Shown one piece after another: positions 11,342-23,282 of a stretch of 64,000 nucleotides of DNA. Source of the DNA: Cannabis sativa (Eukaryota; Streptophyta; Magnoliopsida; Rosales; Cannabaceae); contig NC_083604.1 in assembly GCF_029168945.1 (NCBI RefSeq), positions 38,435,686-38,499,685 on the forward strand, written 5' to 3'. The notes beneath the pieces were generated by a model. That model worked only from the letters and a program-made list of their open reading frames with translations, had not been told where the DNA came from and searched no databases. Within the stretch, counting starts at the first letter, position 1. The number at the start of each line of letters is the position of its first letter. The position numbers and the translations under genes were made by a program.

Positions 11342-14300
11342 TATTGGGTTTTATGCCCTAAACAAAATTCTTTACAATCTGATTAGTTATCAATATAAGA
11401 AATTGAAGTGATTGATGTTTGCATGAATTTTAACATGCTAATGGTTTAATATGTTTACTACATTTACACACACAACAAAATCAGTTAAATCCAGATCATA
11501 TGTTTATTCACAATTACAGTATCGTCAACACAGTGGAATGTGATTGTGATCATATGAATCAAAAGACTTGGTCCCTGTTTCATCAGTGTTATTGGATTTA
11601 CACTAATGTGATAATCAGCGATGATGTGTACTTACACTTGGAGTAAGTGTTATGTTCTTTCCAGGACATTAGTAAAGTATACTAGTTTTGAATGTATGGA
11701 GTATACATTCGACTGGACCGATATTGCAACTAAGTTAAGATATTACAAACTTACCGTTATATATATATTTCCAAGTCAATATCAGTAGTTGATCTTAAGA
11801 TTAAAAGAATCTAAATCCTGATATGCTTAGGCTCAACTCAGGAGTACTATTCATGTTCTTTGATTTATAGTTAAGTCTACTTTTGAGTCAGGGTGATACG
11901 TATATTTTGGGAACACGATAGTATGATTGAGTGGGAGTGCTGAACATAAATATGGAATCTATAGCTTCTACTGGTGTATAGAAGTCAAGTGATGATTCCC
12001 TTCGAGCTTAGCAAATAGAATTAAATGGATGAGCTCTTGTTTAACTGACTAATTATTAGATCACTAAACACCATTTACAGGTAGCTAAGTGTTTTAAGGG
12101 GAAAAATACATTGAGGGGTGAGAACGGTAAAGAAATCCCATCTCGATGTAGATCATCTATATAGAGGATCTTAAAATCACAATAAGATTATAACAATGGT
12201 TAAATGAGATAGCATATTGATATCGTGGAACATATAATATGCTTTCTATAAGTGTGAGAGTGCAATTCTAAGTTCTAAGAGTGGATTCAACGAAGAATTA
12301 ATAAGTAGGAATTTACTTGGTAAATTTGGTTCACTTATTGGAAGCTCAGCATATAGATCCATGGTCCCCATTCTAGTTGAAAACATTCTGCTTGTAAGAC
12401 TCATTAATTGATTCGTGATTGATCAATTATAATTCTAAAGTTAGACTATGTCTAATTTTATGAATTTTCACTAAGCAGGGGTGAAATTGTAAAGAAAAGA
12501 GATTCTAGATATATTTATTTATTAATGGACTTTATATGTTATGGTATCTAAGTTTCTTAATTATGCAAGAGAGCCAACATTGCATGATTGCATGATTTGC
12601 ATGACACTACATTATTTAGTAGGTGCATAGTATTATATGGAATGCACTTGATATAGAAAATAAATATTTGAGAACTTTTATACTGATTTTATTATGATGA
12701 TTAATATTTTATTTGTCAGTGAAATACTTTGTGTGCTCAATGATACGAGATGATACAAGAGATATGTGCTATTGTGTGATGGGTATTACATTTTAGAGTG
12801 GCTAGTAAAAATAATTAAATAGTAAAATTATAAAATCTCATTATTTATTATTTAACGATAATGGTGTTTTTATAAATATTATTATTATGTTATTCTTTTT
12901 TATTTGACAATTCGCCTTTAGAAAAAAAAAAATAGTTCCACCGACTTTCTTAAGTCGGTAAGCTTCCCCACGTTGTTTAGATATTTAATAGAGAGTCATT
13001 AGACTATCTTGCTCGATATCATGAAGTAGTCCCTCTCTCTTCAAAATAACACAACAAGAAACCTTTAGTTAAGGAACACTAGAGTCCGGTCTTCAAGGAG
13101 ATTAATAGGTAAAATTCCCATTCAATAGTATAAGATTATATTTTCTTGTGATATTCTTTGAGTTATATATAAATGATTGTTTGAATTATACCTCGGTATG
13201 ATTGCTATGCTTGCTTTCTTTAGTTGGAATAATTGTTTTGAAATGATATATGAATTAGACACTTGGGAACAACCTTAATGCTTACGTAGAGTATAAAAAA
13301 ATAAATATAGTCTTCCATAATTTTGGTGAGATAATAGATAGTTTTGGCCCTTTTGAACAACTCATATATTTTAGTGAGATGATCATTGAGATTGATAATA
13401 CCATTGGCCTTTACTTGTGTACTGTAATATTTTTTTTAGTGAAATTGTTATATTATAGTTATGGTTTATACTAAGTACTTGGTTGTGTGGATTATAAATT
13501 TTATGAAATGGTGAGTTACCTTGTTGTCGTACTTGTATGAGGATGTATCACAGGTATATATGGGAACAATTGGAATTTATACTAAGTATAGATTATATTT
13601 TCCTTTTTTTATATGGATTGATATCCTACAAAGCTACAGTGGAATAGAAATTTGTTATGCCATGATTATCTCAAGAATAATTATTGATTGAAAAACCAGT
13701 TGAACACTCAATGGTTGGGATTTTGTTACTTGCGTTTGAGTGCATGCTTAAACTATTTTATTTGACCTGATTATACTTTAGATCCATTTTATTTGAGATA
13801 GTTACAAATAAAGAGAATAAATGTAACTAATAATTAAATCTATTATTGGACAACTATTAGGGTCGAATCACTCATATCTTGAGCAAAGAGTATTTCACTA
13901 ATAAGAATTTGTAAAGCTCGAAACTAGGTAAGTAAAGTACTCAATTACAATATAAGAATTTTATGTTTTATAAGAATTTGTTGTATGTTATTTATCCTGC
14001 TCTGAGTTGCAAACTTATTAACATTTCAGCGTAGCATTTCATGCATGATATGTAGAGATATAAATAGAAATACATATTTTGAGACCATGCATGATTTTTG
14101 AGAAAAGCTCACAGTCTTATGAATTGCTTGATAAGATTTTATTCTAAGCACCATAGGTGAAAGATAAGATATAAGAAATCAAAGAAGGGTTGAAGTGCCA
14201 CTGTTTCGGGAAGCAATAGAGAAAAGTTGTAGTTTCAGACGGAGGTCTTTATGGCTCATAGTGGCAGCCCAATAGAGTGGGCCATGTCAGAGTTGGCCAT

Positions 14301-15710
14301 GTTCCCGTCTTTCTCTCCTCCATTTATATGAGTATTATAGCGTTACAGTTAGGGGCAACCTTAATTCTTGAGCTCGACGGGGCAATGAAGGAATAAGGTT
14401 AGTATGTGCCCTGCTGTGACGAGAGATGGCTAGCCAGAGGAGAGCCCATGGGATTTTATAGCTCAGCAAGCCCTGCAGGCTCAGGCTTAACCGAACAGTG
14501 TGTACCAGTTTAGAGGTCAAAGAGATAAAAGAAAATAAATGTTCTAAATTCACGATCATACTCTGAATCGTATTTTCATAATGTCACATACATGCAGAAC
14601 TTTACTTACTGAGCTGTAGCTCACAACTTGTCTTGTGTTGCAGGTAAAGCTATAAATAAGTAGATGGCTGGGTGAGTTGGAGCACAGTCCTAACCCTGGT
14701 GGTGTACATATGGATATTTTGACCGCGTGGGAGGGTCTAACCCTATACTTTTGATTCGTCTATGTGCTCTTAGTAGTTAAGTGTAATAGTAGACACTTGT
14801 TTGTATATGCTTCGATGTAACCAATAGTAGGAACTCTATCTAAAGGTATTTTATTACTTTAAATTAAAAAGTTTAAATTAGCAATAATTTCATAAGTAGT
14901 TAATCAATAAACTAATCAAATAATACTTCAAATTGCGATAGTCTAGAATACTGTTGTTATTAGTAAGCCAAAGAAAAACCAAAAAAAGGGGTGTTTCATT
15001 ATATGTCTAGTTAATAATTAAATTAAATGACAATATTATTTAATAATCTATTTTAGTTATTAAATAATTAGTTTTGGCATTTAAAAGGTTAGAATTGAAA
15101 AATTGGCGTTTTTGAGAAAATAGAAATAAAATTTGATAAAACTGCAAAATCAAGTGGGCCCACTAACACACCATGGCCGGCCACTATTTGTGGATTTTCA
15201 AATTGATTTTTTTTTATTATTTTAATGCCAAAGAATTCCTAACCTAAACCTATTAGTTGCCTATAAATAGAAAGTGATGGCTCAGTCAAATCATAAGTTT
15301 TCATATCATCTTCTAACAGAAATTTCTCTCTTCAGAAAAGCTGAGCCTTCCCTATTTTCTATACTTGGCCAAAACCCTCTTCTCTTTTCCCTTCATCAAT
15401 TTCGTGACCCTAGTAAAAGAGTGAGTGCCCACACACAGCAAGCAGTAACTCAATTATAGATTGGAAGACTGTGAAGGATCAAACTTAAAGAAGAAGGACA
15501 TTCGGGCTCAGATCTTGATTATACTCTGCTACAGAAAGGATACAAGGGTTAGAGATCTGAGTGGAAGGAGACATTAATTCCGCTGCATCAATGTAAGGTT
15601 TTCTGAACTTTATATGTGTTTATTTTATCGTTTTAGAAAGTTCATATTTAGGGTGTTTAAACAACATACTTGTGAGTAGATCTAAGATCCTGGTAAAATA
15701 ATATCCAACA
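11342..15710 (+). repeat. 3' LTR of the plus-strand Copia element, split by a solo LTR
   Basis: Begins TATTGGGTTTTATGCCC and ends TCCTGGTAAAATAATATCCAACA-like sequence at 15710. It is the reverse-complement counterpart of the solo LTR at 38074-39994. Removing the insertion at 12537-14998 and one TTATA leaves about 1.9 kb, the same size as that copy (1921 bp). The first base pair of the usual TGTTGG terminus has changed to TATTGG. Confidence 0.8.
12537..14998 (+). mobile_element. Nested solo LTR, Ty3/Gypsy type, TSD TTATA
   Basis: Begins TGTTATGGTATC and ends GGGGTGTTTCA, with perfect TTATA duplications at 12532-12536 and 14999-15003. The uninterrupted target is preserved in the sibling LTR near 38790 (reverse), which confirms the insertion. 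No RT, integrase or gag frame is present in the 2462 bases. Near 14612-14650 the motif ACTGAGC ... AGCTCAC ... TTGCAGGTAAAG parallels ACTGAGTCTG ... ACTCAC ... GTAGGTAAAGG in the Tekay LTR at 30005-30050, so a related Gypsy LTR is likely. The short minus frame at 14335-14559 is chance. Confidence 0.8.
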
Positions 15711-16021
15711 AAGGCTTTCTAATAGAAATATAAACCTAAAAGATGACATTGCACAATTTCACCAGCAGCTAAAGGAAAATGCTATGTGGTTCACCGCTAA
15801 TGAAAGACATGCTAATGAAAGAGCAATCTCCATCAATATTCTTGGGCTTGCTACAACACTATCTGACTCTAGTATTGAGAGCAATTGCAGTGAAAAATCT
15901 TCAAAGAGCAATCTCCAATGAATCAATAAATAACATTAGAGCTGATGCAAAAAGCTCTGATTCACCACAGAAACAGAATGTTAAGACCCCAAAGATAAGA
16001 GTGGCGCCAGGAGTATTGTAA
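15711..16021 (+). pseudogene. Unidentified coding-like fragment
   Basis: Right after the Copia LTR the plus strand reads an uninterrupted frame from about 15714 to a stop near 15920, with a helical, charged character (for example KDDIAQFHQQLKENAMWF, then ANERHANERAISINILGLA). A second frame continues it as NNIRADAKSSDSPQKQNVKT and ends at 16021. Together they look like an exon with one frameshift, not a retroelement protein I recognise. It lies between the Harbinger ends, so it may be gene sequence carried by that element. The overlapping minus-strand frame 15901-16281 spans poly-A runs and looks less real. Function unknown. Confidence 0.35.
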
Positions 16022-16155
16022 ACATTTGTTATACTAGATGAGATTTTTGGCATTTCATTCACAGCAAAGAGCCTTTCTTCTGGTGAGTCTCTCCCACCAA
16101 ATACGTTTTTCAGAAAAAAAAAAAAAAACTTAATTAGAGCACTGTGCACTGAATC

Positions 16156-16170
16156 AAACATTTCATCAAA
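16156..16170. repeat. Left target-site duplication of the LINE
   Basis: AAACATTTCATCAAA, identical to 22233-22247. The outer A residues are ambiguous with the poly-A tail, so the certain core is ACATTTCATCAAA. Confidence 0.9.
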
Positions 16171-16311
16171 AAAAAAAAAAAAATTCCCTGTTCTGGAACG
16201 TTCTAGGGTTCTCCCTTTTTTGGTTTCATCCACTTTGCCAACCGTAGCTTTGATCTTCCTTCCCCTCTTCTCTTTCTTCATTTAATGCTATTTTTTTTAA
16301 GTTTCTATCTC

Positions 16312-16560
16312 ATAATCATTGTTAGTGTTTAATGCCGCCTCCATTTTCCCCTTACCGAGACTCCATTTAATGCTTGTTCGGACAATCTTTGGCTATCCCT
16401 CTTCCTCCCTTCCTTTCCATTAATGTTGTTTAATTATGTTTCTGATTTATAATCATTGTTAGTGTTTAATGCAGCCTCCATTTTTCCCTTACCGAGACTC
16501 CATTTAATGTTTGCTCAGACAACCTTTGGCTATCTCTCTTCCTCCCTTCATTTCAAACAT
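16312..16560 (+). repeat. 137-bp tandem repeat in the LINE 5' leader
   Basis: ATAATCATTGTTAGTGTTTA occurs at 16312 and again at 16449. The following 110 or so bases (GCCTCCATTTT, CTTACCGAGACTCCATTTAA, TTGGCTATC, CTTCCTCCCTTC) are repeated with few changes. Tandem leader units act as promoter monomers in some other L1 families; whether they do here is inference. Confidence 0.8.
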
Positions 16561-16803
16561 TTTATGACTGTCACTTTCTTCAGGTGGAGGCGTATCATTG
16601 CCCTACTGGTGGGTAGAAGAGGATCTAGGCCTCCAGTAGCTACGATGGCGTTTGCATCCCCTCCTCTCCCAGTTTCCCTCTGCTCCAGGTATTACTCTTT
16701 CTTACTCCTCTATTTAAGGTTCTGCAGTTTGTGTTGTATTTACCCTTCTCCAGTCTCTCTCCCTATTTTTGATCATCTTTCTGTTTTTTCCTTACACCTA
16801 AAA

Positions 16804-18115
16804 ATGGCTACTTTCCCTGTTTCCCAATCTACCCAATTAACTGCTGAAGAAGCCCTTGTCCATGATTTTGACCATGCCTCCATCCACCCCGAACACCAAT
16901 CCCAGTCCCACTGCTTGGTTGTTAAGGTTTTGTCCCCCAAAACTCTGAAAGTCGATTGGATTCAGAAAGCCATGAATGAAGCCTGGGTTGCTCGTTGCCA
17001 CATTTTCTTAATCTGAATACCACTCGGGAGTTCTTCTGGTTCAATTTGGCTGTGAGGGTGACCGTCGAAGAGTCATGGAGGGCCAGCCATGGCATTTTGA
17101 TCGATCCCTCATGATCTTTGCTATTCCTGATGGTTTTGATACCATCCTCCCTTCCCAACTTCGCTACATTCCTCTCTGGGTCCAGGTTCATTATATTCCT
17201 TTTGGTTCCCGTTCCTATGGCTTGGCTCAGTTTGTTGCTGATACGATTGGTAACCTCATTGAGGTCCATTTGATCACTCTCTATGATTCTGTCAGTCCGT
17301 TCATGCGTGTCCGTGTTCTTCTTGACACTATCAAACCCTTGCACCGTGGCATGAATGTCCATTTCAGGAAATTGTCCCTCACTAAGTGGCTCAAGTTTCT
17401 CTATGAGGGTATACAAAACTATTGTTACCATTGTGGTAAGCTTGACCACACTTTCAATAAGTATGGTAAATTTCTCCATCATTGTGATCACCACCCTTTT
17501 CCTCCCAGCTTTAGCTATAAGGATGTCCTTCGAGCCCCTGCCAAATCCATTTACAAGAAAAGTATCTTTGAACTTTCCACTTCTATTCCTTTTGAGGAAC
17601 AACCTTCCCTCTCCAACACTGGCCATCCCACTCTTGAAGACCACACTGACCATTTCACTGTTCCAACCATGGCTGAACCCACTCCCACCACGGTCACTTC
17701 CCCTCATCCCACTCCCTTTACCACTTCCACCATGGCTCCAGTTTCTTCCATTACTACTTCCACCCCATCTCCACCCATGCATTCCACCATCCACTGCCCC
17801 CTCCCAGTCCATCCTTTTATGACTTCCACCACTAATCCCTCCACCACCAAAGGTAAGGCCCCTATGTACCCCGAGACCTCTCTGCCATTTCTCAGCAGCC
17901 CTCCTTTATCCAGTCTCCATATTAATGACACTCCTTCTGCTCCTCCTCCCACCAGGAAGCGGTGTTTTGTCAGGCAGAATTGTCAAGTTGGTTCTTCGGT
18001 TCGCAGCATGCTGAAACGAGCTTGTGCCTCTCACTCCGACTTTGCGGTTGTTCCATCCATGTCCGAAAATGAGGAAACGGTGGGTGTTGCTCAGCAACCC
18101 CGCCGAGAAAAATGA
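16804..18115 (+). pseudogene. LINE ORF1 protein (DUF4283, zinc knuckle), frameshifted
   Basis: Nucleic-acid-binding chaperone of plant L1 elements. The first frame starts at 16804 (MATFPVSQSTQLTAEEAL) and runs to a stop at 17016. The protein continues in another frame through LVQFGCEGDRRRVMEGQPWH, the core of DUF4283, so one indel lies near 17000-17030. The zinc knuckle reads YCYHCGKLDHTFNKYGKF near 17420-17475; the last cysteine of CX2CX4HX4C is a tyrosine (TGT to TAT type change). A long Ser/Thr/Pro-rich region follows (17640-17900). The stop TGA at 18113-18115 overlaps the ORF2 start. Antisense frames over this region are shadows. Confidence 0.85.
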
Positions 18116-21100
18116 GTCTTCTCAGTTGGAATGCTCGCGGTTTAGGGAGTTCCCGAGCATTCCATAACTTCTCCCTCCTTTGCAAGCAACATCAGCCTCA
18201 GTTCTTTTTTGTTATGGGAACCAAGCTTACTATGTACTCCACTTTTGTTTCTAGGGCTAAACTGTATTTTGCTAATGTCTTTGAAGTTCCTAGACTTGGT
18301 TTAGGGGGAGGTCTACTTTTGTTTTGAAAGGATGATGTTAATGTTAATATTTTGTCTTACTCCCTCCACCATATCGATTGTATGGTTTCTATAAATAATA
18401 CTACTTTTCACTTGTCTTGCTATTATGGATCCCCTTATGTTTCTAACAAACAACATTCTTGGACTATTTTGCATCGCCTTTTTGATGTTGCCCCTTTGCA
18501 ACCGTGGCTTACTGTGGGTGATTTTAATGATTATCTCGGGTTTAATGATCGTAACACTCACTGCCTTCCCCCTCCCCATACCATGTATTCTTTTCAAAAT
18601 TTTATTGGCAAATACTCTCTTTCACCGCTTTCTTTTTCTGGAAACCGATTCACTTGGAAGCATGGTACCACTTTAGAGCGCTTAGACTGGGCCATTGTTA
18701 ATCAAAAATGGACTAATTTGTTTCCTATGGCTTCCCTCCATCATTTAGGTTTTTTTGGCTCGGACCACCGAGCTCTAAAAGTGCTTCTTGAGGATATTAC
18801 TAATATGTTTCATCGTAACTCCACTTTTCGGTTTGAAAATCATTGGTTACTTGAGCCTGACTTCCCCGATCTCGTCAAAAATAGTTGGGTTAATGACTCG
18901 ACCGTTGCCAACCCTACCAATCCTATCCTCAATTTTCTATCCAAACAACGCAATTGCTCCAAGTCTTTGTCTTCTTGGGGCGTGACAAAAATCATTTTTC
19001 TCGCAACATCAAAAGCATCCAATTGGACATTCAAAACCTTCTGGCGGGTCCCATCATTTCCCCTTCTGACGCTAAAAAAGCCACTGAACTTCAACGTAAC
19101 CTGGATAATATATTGCTCAAAGAGGAAATTTTTTGGAAGCAACGCTCCAGAGCAAATTGGCTCAAAGCGGGTGACAAGAACACTAGATATTTTCATAATC
19201 GGGCTACCACCAGGAAACGAACCAATTTCATTAAGTCCCTCACTTTGAATGACAATTCTCAAATCACCAACCTTAATGAAATTACCACCTCTTTCGCTCA
19301 GTTTTATACTCAGCTTTTTGCTTCCCAAGGTACAAATTCAGAAGCTATGGCTTTTGCAACACATGGTCTTTCTAAGCAAATCACTCCCCATCAGTCTGCT
19401 TTTCTTGCCTCTCCCTTCACCTTAGATGAAGTCAAATCTTCTCTTTTCCAACTTGCTGGAGATAAAGCCCCCGGTCTTGATGGCTTAAATCCTAATTTCT
19501 TTCAAAAAAAATTGGGATTCAGCTGGCAGTGACCTCTGCCAGGCTGTCTTATTTGCCCTCTCCACCAACACTGATCTTGCCCCTATCAATGAGACCACCT
19601 TGGTTCTCATCCCTAAAATCAAAAATGCTTCTCGAGTCAAGGACTTTCGTCCCATTAGTCTCTACTCCACTTTCTATAAGGTCCTATCCAAAACCCTTGC
19701 TAACTGCCTCAAATCCACTCTTCCTAGCCTTATTTCCCATAACCAGGGTGCATTTCTTAGTGATCGCATTATTTTTGACAATATCATTATCGCAAATGAG
19801 GTTGTTCATGCAATCAATAATCGAAAGAGCGGAAAAGTGGGGTACAAAAATTTGCCTTAAAGCTCGATATGGAGAAGGCCTTTGATAAAGTTGAATGGGC
19901 TTATATCCAGCATATCCTTCAGCACTTTGGTTTCCCTTATCCTTTCATTTCTCTCATTCTCAATTGTCTTTCCTCTGTTTCTTTCCGTCTCCGCATAAAT
20001 AACTATCTCTCTGATCAGATTTTCCCGTCTCGTGGTATCTGTCAAGGGGATCCTCTCTCGCCATATCTTTTCCTCCTTGTTGCTGAAGGCCTCTCTGGTA
20101 TTATTAATGCTAAGTCTTGTGCTAACTCTTTTCACGGCATATCTATCTCTCGCACTGCTCCTTCCATTTCTCACCTCCTCTTCGCTGATGATAGTCTTCT
20201 TTTCACTAAAGTTTCTCCCTCCTCTTGCACTGAAGTCAAGGATATTTTATCCATCTATCAGAAAGCCACTGGACAATCGGTCAATTTTCACAAATCCTCC
20301 ATCCTTTTCTCTCCTAACACCACCCCCTCTGATTGCCAAATGTTCAGGAATTCCCTCAACATGGACAATAATCCGTCATTGATAAATACCTTGGTGTTCC
20401 TCAGTGTTTCTCCAGATCGAAAAATTCATCCTTCCTTTTTCTTTTGCAAAAAGCGAGCTCAAAGCTCTCTGTTTGGAATCAAAATCTTTTCTCCAGAGCG
20501 GGCAAAGAAATTCTTTTAAAGTCAGTTATTCAGGCTATTCCTTCTTATGCTGTGTCCTGCTTCAGTCTCCCCATTTCTCTTTGCAAACACTACACCCGTC
20601 TGATGTCTAAATTCTGGTGGGGGTCCCTTGGCCACAACCATAAGATTCATTGGAAGAAATGGGACAACCTCTGCAACTCTAAATTTTTTGGAGGGTTGGG
20701 CTTTCGCAATATTGTGCATCATAACAAAGCTATGCTTGCTAAGCAAGCTTGGCGTATCCTAACTTATCCTGATTCTTTGGTTGGCCAGCTTTTAAAAGCT
20801 AAATATTTCAAGCGAAACGACTTCTTGCATGCTGCTATTGGTCATTCTCCTTCTTTCTGTTGGCGAAGTATTCTTTGGGGAAGGGATCTTCTGCTCAAGG
20901 GTCTTATTTGGAAAATTGGGGACGACACCTTGGTTAACACTTCTGAATCCAATTGGCTTCCTTCCCATGACAAAGTCATTTTCAAACCTGGCCTCCTCCC
21001 TCCTTCTCAAACTATCTCTTTTTTCATTACCCAGGACCGGCATTGGGACATTAACAAACTATGCTTTTATTTTGACGAGGGGATGTGTAATTCCATTCTT

Positions 21101-22173
21101 TCTGTGCCTATTGATCCTTATAATACCGATGCTCTGATTTGGAACTATCATCCTTCCGGTTGTTTCACTGTTAACTCTGCTTATCATTTGGCTAACTCTG
21201 CCCTCTCCACCCCTGGTCCTTCCAATCATGCTATCTATAAAAGTTGGTGGGTCTCGGTTTTGTCCTCAAATATCCCTCCTCAAATAAAGCATTTTGTGTG
21301 GAAAGCATTCAATCATATCCTTCCTTCCAACCTCAACCTCTTCCATTGTAGGTCTGCCCCCTCCCCTTTCTGTTCTAATTGTCATTCTCATCATGATTCT
21401 AACACCCACTCTCTCATACAATGTTCCAGAGCAGGTAAAGTTTGGAAAAACTCATCTTTTTCTCAGTTCTATTTTAATAATAAAAATTGTGATGTCAAGG
21501 AATTCATGCTCAGAGGTTTTGATTGTTTTGCTAAAGATCAACTTGCTATTTTTTGGGATTGCTTTGGGAAATTTGGAACAACCGAAACAGAGCTATTTTT
21601 AGCTCTAACAGTACCACTGATTTTTGCTTGGAGAATTCTGTCAGTTGTTATTTGCAGGAATACAGGGATGCTCAACATTTCATTTCTTCCCCTTCCCACA
21701 GTTCTCACCAGCCTCCTACAAGTCTACAAGTCCCCAGCAACATGTATCAGCTTAGTGTGGATGCAGCCCTCTCTCCCTCATCCAATAAACATGGGTATGG
21801 AGCTGTAGTCACTGATTGTCAGGGCACACTAGTTGCCACTCTTTCGACCCCTTCAACTTCAGGCCTCCCTCCAATTTTCGCTGAAGCTGAAGCTCTCATT
21901 CAGGCGTTGCTTTGGTGTCGTGCAGTTCATTTCCCCCTTGCTGTTATTGCTTCCGACTGTCAAAATTTGGTTCATCGAATTCAAAAGTTCTCCACGGATC
22001 GTTCTGCTCTTTCAGGCTACATTGCCATGATTGTCTCCTCTTTGTCTTCTTTTCCAGGTGCCTCGGTTCATTACATCCCTCGGACATCAAACACAACAGC
22101 CCACGGCCTTGCTCGAGCAGCCCTTGGAACGGACAAAGAGATAATTTGGAACCACTCATGTTCCTCTCATTGA
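18112..22173 (+). pseudogene. LINE ORF2 polyprotein: endonuclease, reverse transcriptase, zf-RVT, RNase H
   Basis: Starts MSLLSWNARGLGSSRAF at 18112, the canonical APE-type endonuclease start. The endonuclease runs to about 18790 (VGDFNDYLGF, then GSDHRALKV). A TGA at 18325 sits in the same frame. The RT follows: GDKAPGLDGLNPNFF near 19470, LVLIPKIKNASRVKDFRPIS near 19600-19660, DMEKAFDKVEWAYI at 19866-19905, GICQGDPLSPYLF near 20035-20070, and FADDSLLF near 20182, so the catalytic aspartates are present. The zf-RVT region is at 21240-21430. An RNase H domain (SVDAALSPSSNKHGYGAVV) spans 21750-22150. Frameshifts near 18977, 19510 (a long A run), 19850, 20390 and 21560 break it into six pieces. 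Confidence 0.9.
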
Positions 22174-22232
22174 AGATCTTAGTCTCAGCTTTGGTGTTCT
22201 TTAGTCTTTGATCTTCTTGTTCAAAAAAAAAA

Positions 22233-22247
22233 AAACATTTCATCAAA
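22233..22247. repeat. Right target-site duplication of the LINE
   Basis: AAACATTTCATCAAA directly following the LINE poly-A at 22223-22232; matches 16156-16170. Confidence 0.9.
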
Positions 22248-22886
22248 CATTATACATACATACACAAATTCTAAACTGAATTAGACATTTCATCAAACAA
22301 TATACTTACATACAGAATTTACAAAATGAAATTTTCCTAAATATTTATTTCTTCCAATGTCAATTTATCTGCTACCCTATAAAACAATAACACATAAATA
22401 TATTTGGGTCCAATCAAACCAAAGGCAATTACTCCATTACTACTTTTTCTCCCTAAGATTTGACACTTTACAAGAATCGAGTATAACCATTGTAAATTCA
22501 TTAAAAAAAAACCCACAAACAATAATTTAACAGCATGATAAAAGAAAACCCAATAAAAATTCTAGTCGGAAGAAATAACACTTACAAGCAGAGTTTAGAT
22601 TTATGGAGGAATATGTGTCTTCGGAAGAAATAGCAGCTCCGTCTAGTAATCTGACTGTGAGGCACTGAAGCTAGAGCGAGCTATGAATGGGAAAAGAAGA
22701 AGAGAGCAATGAATCTAGACTAGCAAAAGTAAATAAACCATATAATAATAGAAATTCATATTGTTAAACGATAAACAGAGAGAGATCTGTGAGTGTGTGA
22801 GTGATGAAAATTGGAAATGAAGTGTAGCATAACCCTAAATAGAAAGCATATATGGAGATGAAGATTTCTTCAAACCTAGAAAAAAT
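22248..22886 (-). other. Right part of the Harbinger element, no clear gene
   Basis: No convincing frame. On the minus strand the order CT-rich stretch, then pyrimidine-rich sequence, then TTGTAAGTGTT near 22583 could be a 5' untranslated exon and splice donor, but nothing downstream supports it. The minus frame 22337-22522 is short and unrecognised. Confidence 0.3.
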
Positions 22887-22910
22887 TTGAGAGAGAGGGA
22901 GAGACCAAGA

Positions 22911-22948
<38 letters not shown>

Positions 22949-23018
22949 GAGAGAAAGAAATGTGGAGATGAAGAAATCTTTACCTGGATCTGAAGCCATT
23001 GATGAATTTCAGAATGGA

Positions 23019-23091
<73 letters not shown>

Positions 23092-23092
23092 G
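22887..23092. repeat. (GA)n microsatellites
   Basis: Two runs, about 22913-22943 and 23022-23088, separated by 80 bases of mixed sequence. The frame 22887-23120 consisting of Arg-Glu repeats is an artefact of this repeat. Confidence 0.95.
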
Positions 23093-23282
23093 AGACAAAA
23101 GTGATTTTAAATTTTTTTAAAATCATGAAATATCTGTTTTTAAAATTTGTTTAAATTTGTTTTTTAATTTTAAAATCAAAAAATGAAATCAATTACCGAA
23201 CATTACTTTCAAACCATATTTTTATAATTTTGATTAAAAAAATAAAAATCTACTTTTAAAATTGTTACCGAACAGAGCCTTA

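Larger units (their letters stand above)
16171..22232 (+). mobile_element. L1-type LINE with RNase H, nearly full length, 15-bp TSD
   Basis: Flanked by AAACATTTCATCAAA at 16156-16170 and 22233-22247, directly after a terminal poly-A. This is the signature of target-primed reverse transcription. It carries a 5' leader with a 137-bp tandem repeat, ORF1 (DUF4283 and zinc knuckle), and ORF2 (endonuclease, RT, zf-RVT, RNase H). ORF1 and ORF2 overlap by ATGA at 18112-18115. Several frameshifts and a nonsense codon mean it is not autonomous now. It inserted into Harbinger sequence. Confidence 0.92.
9402..23279 (-). mobile_element. PIF/Harbinger-type DNA transposon with nested insertions, TSD TTA
   Basis: Left terminus GGTGGCGTTTGGTAACACTT; right terminus (reverse) GGCTCTGTTCGGTAACAATT. 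They share the GGTAACA block and TTTT run. Both are flanked by TTA (9399-9401 and 23280-23282), the trinucleotide target typical of PIF/Harbinger. A transposase remnant of the HARBI1 type lies inside the left end on the minus strand. Subtracting the Copia piece and the LINE leaves only about 2.5 kb of element, so this is a deletion derivative. The two ends are assumed to belong to one insertion because the termini and TSD agree. Confidence 0.7.

Noticed and set aside
14335..14559. 74-codon minus-strand protein
   Set aside because: Within a solo LTR; no motif and no relatives in the element families.
16922..17812. 296-codon minus-strand frame
   Set aside because: Shadow of LINE ORF1, Gly/Ser-rich because the sense strand encodes Pro/Thr.
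22887..23120. Arg-Glu repeat protein
   Set aside because: Direct translation of a (GA)n microsatellite.
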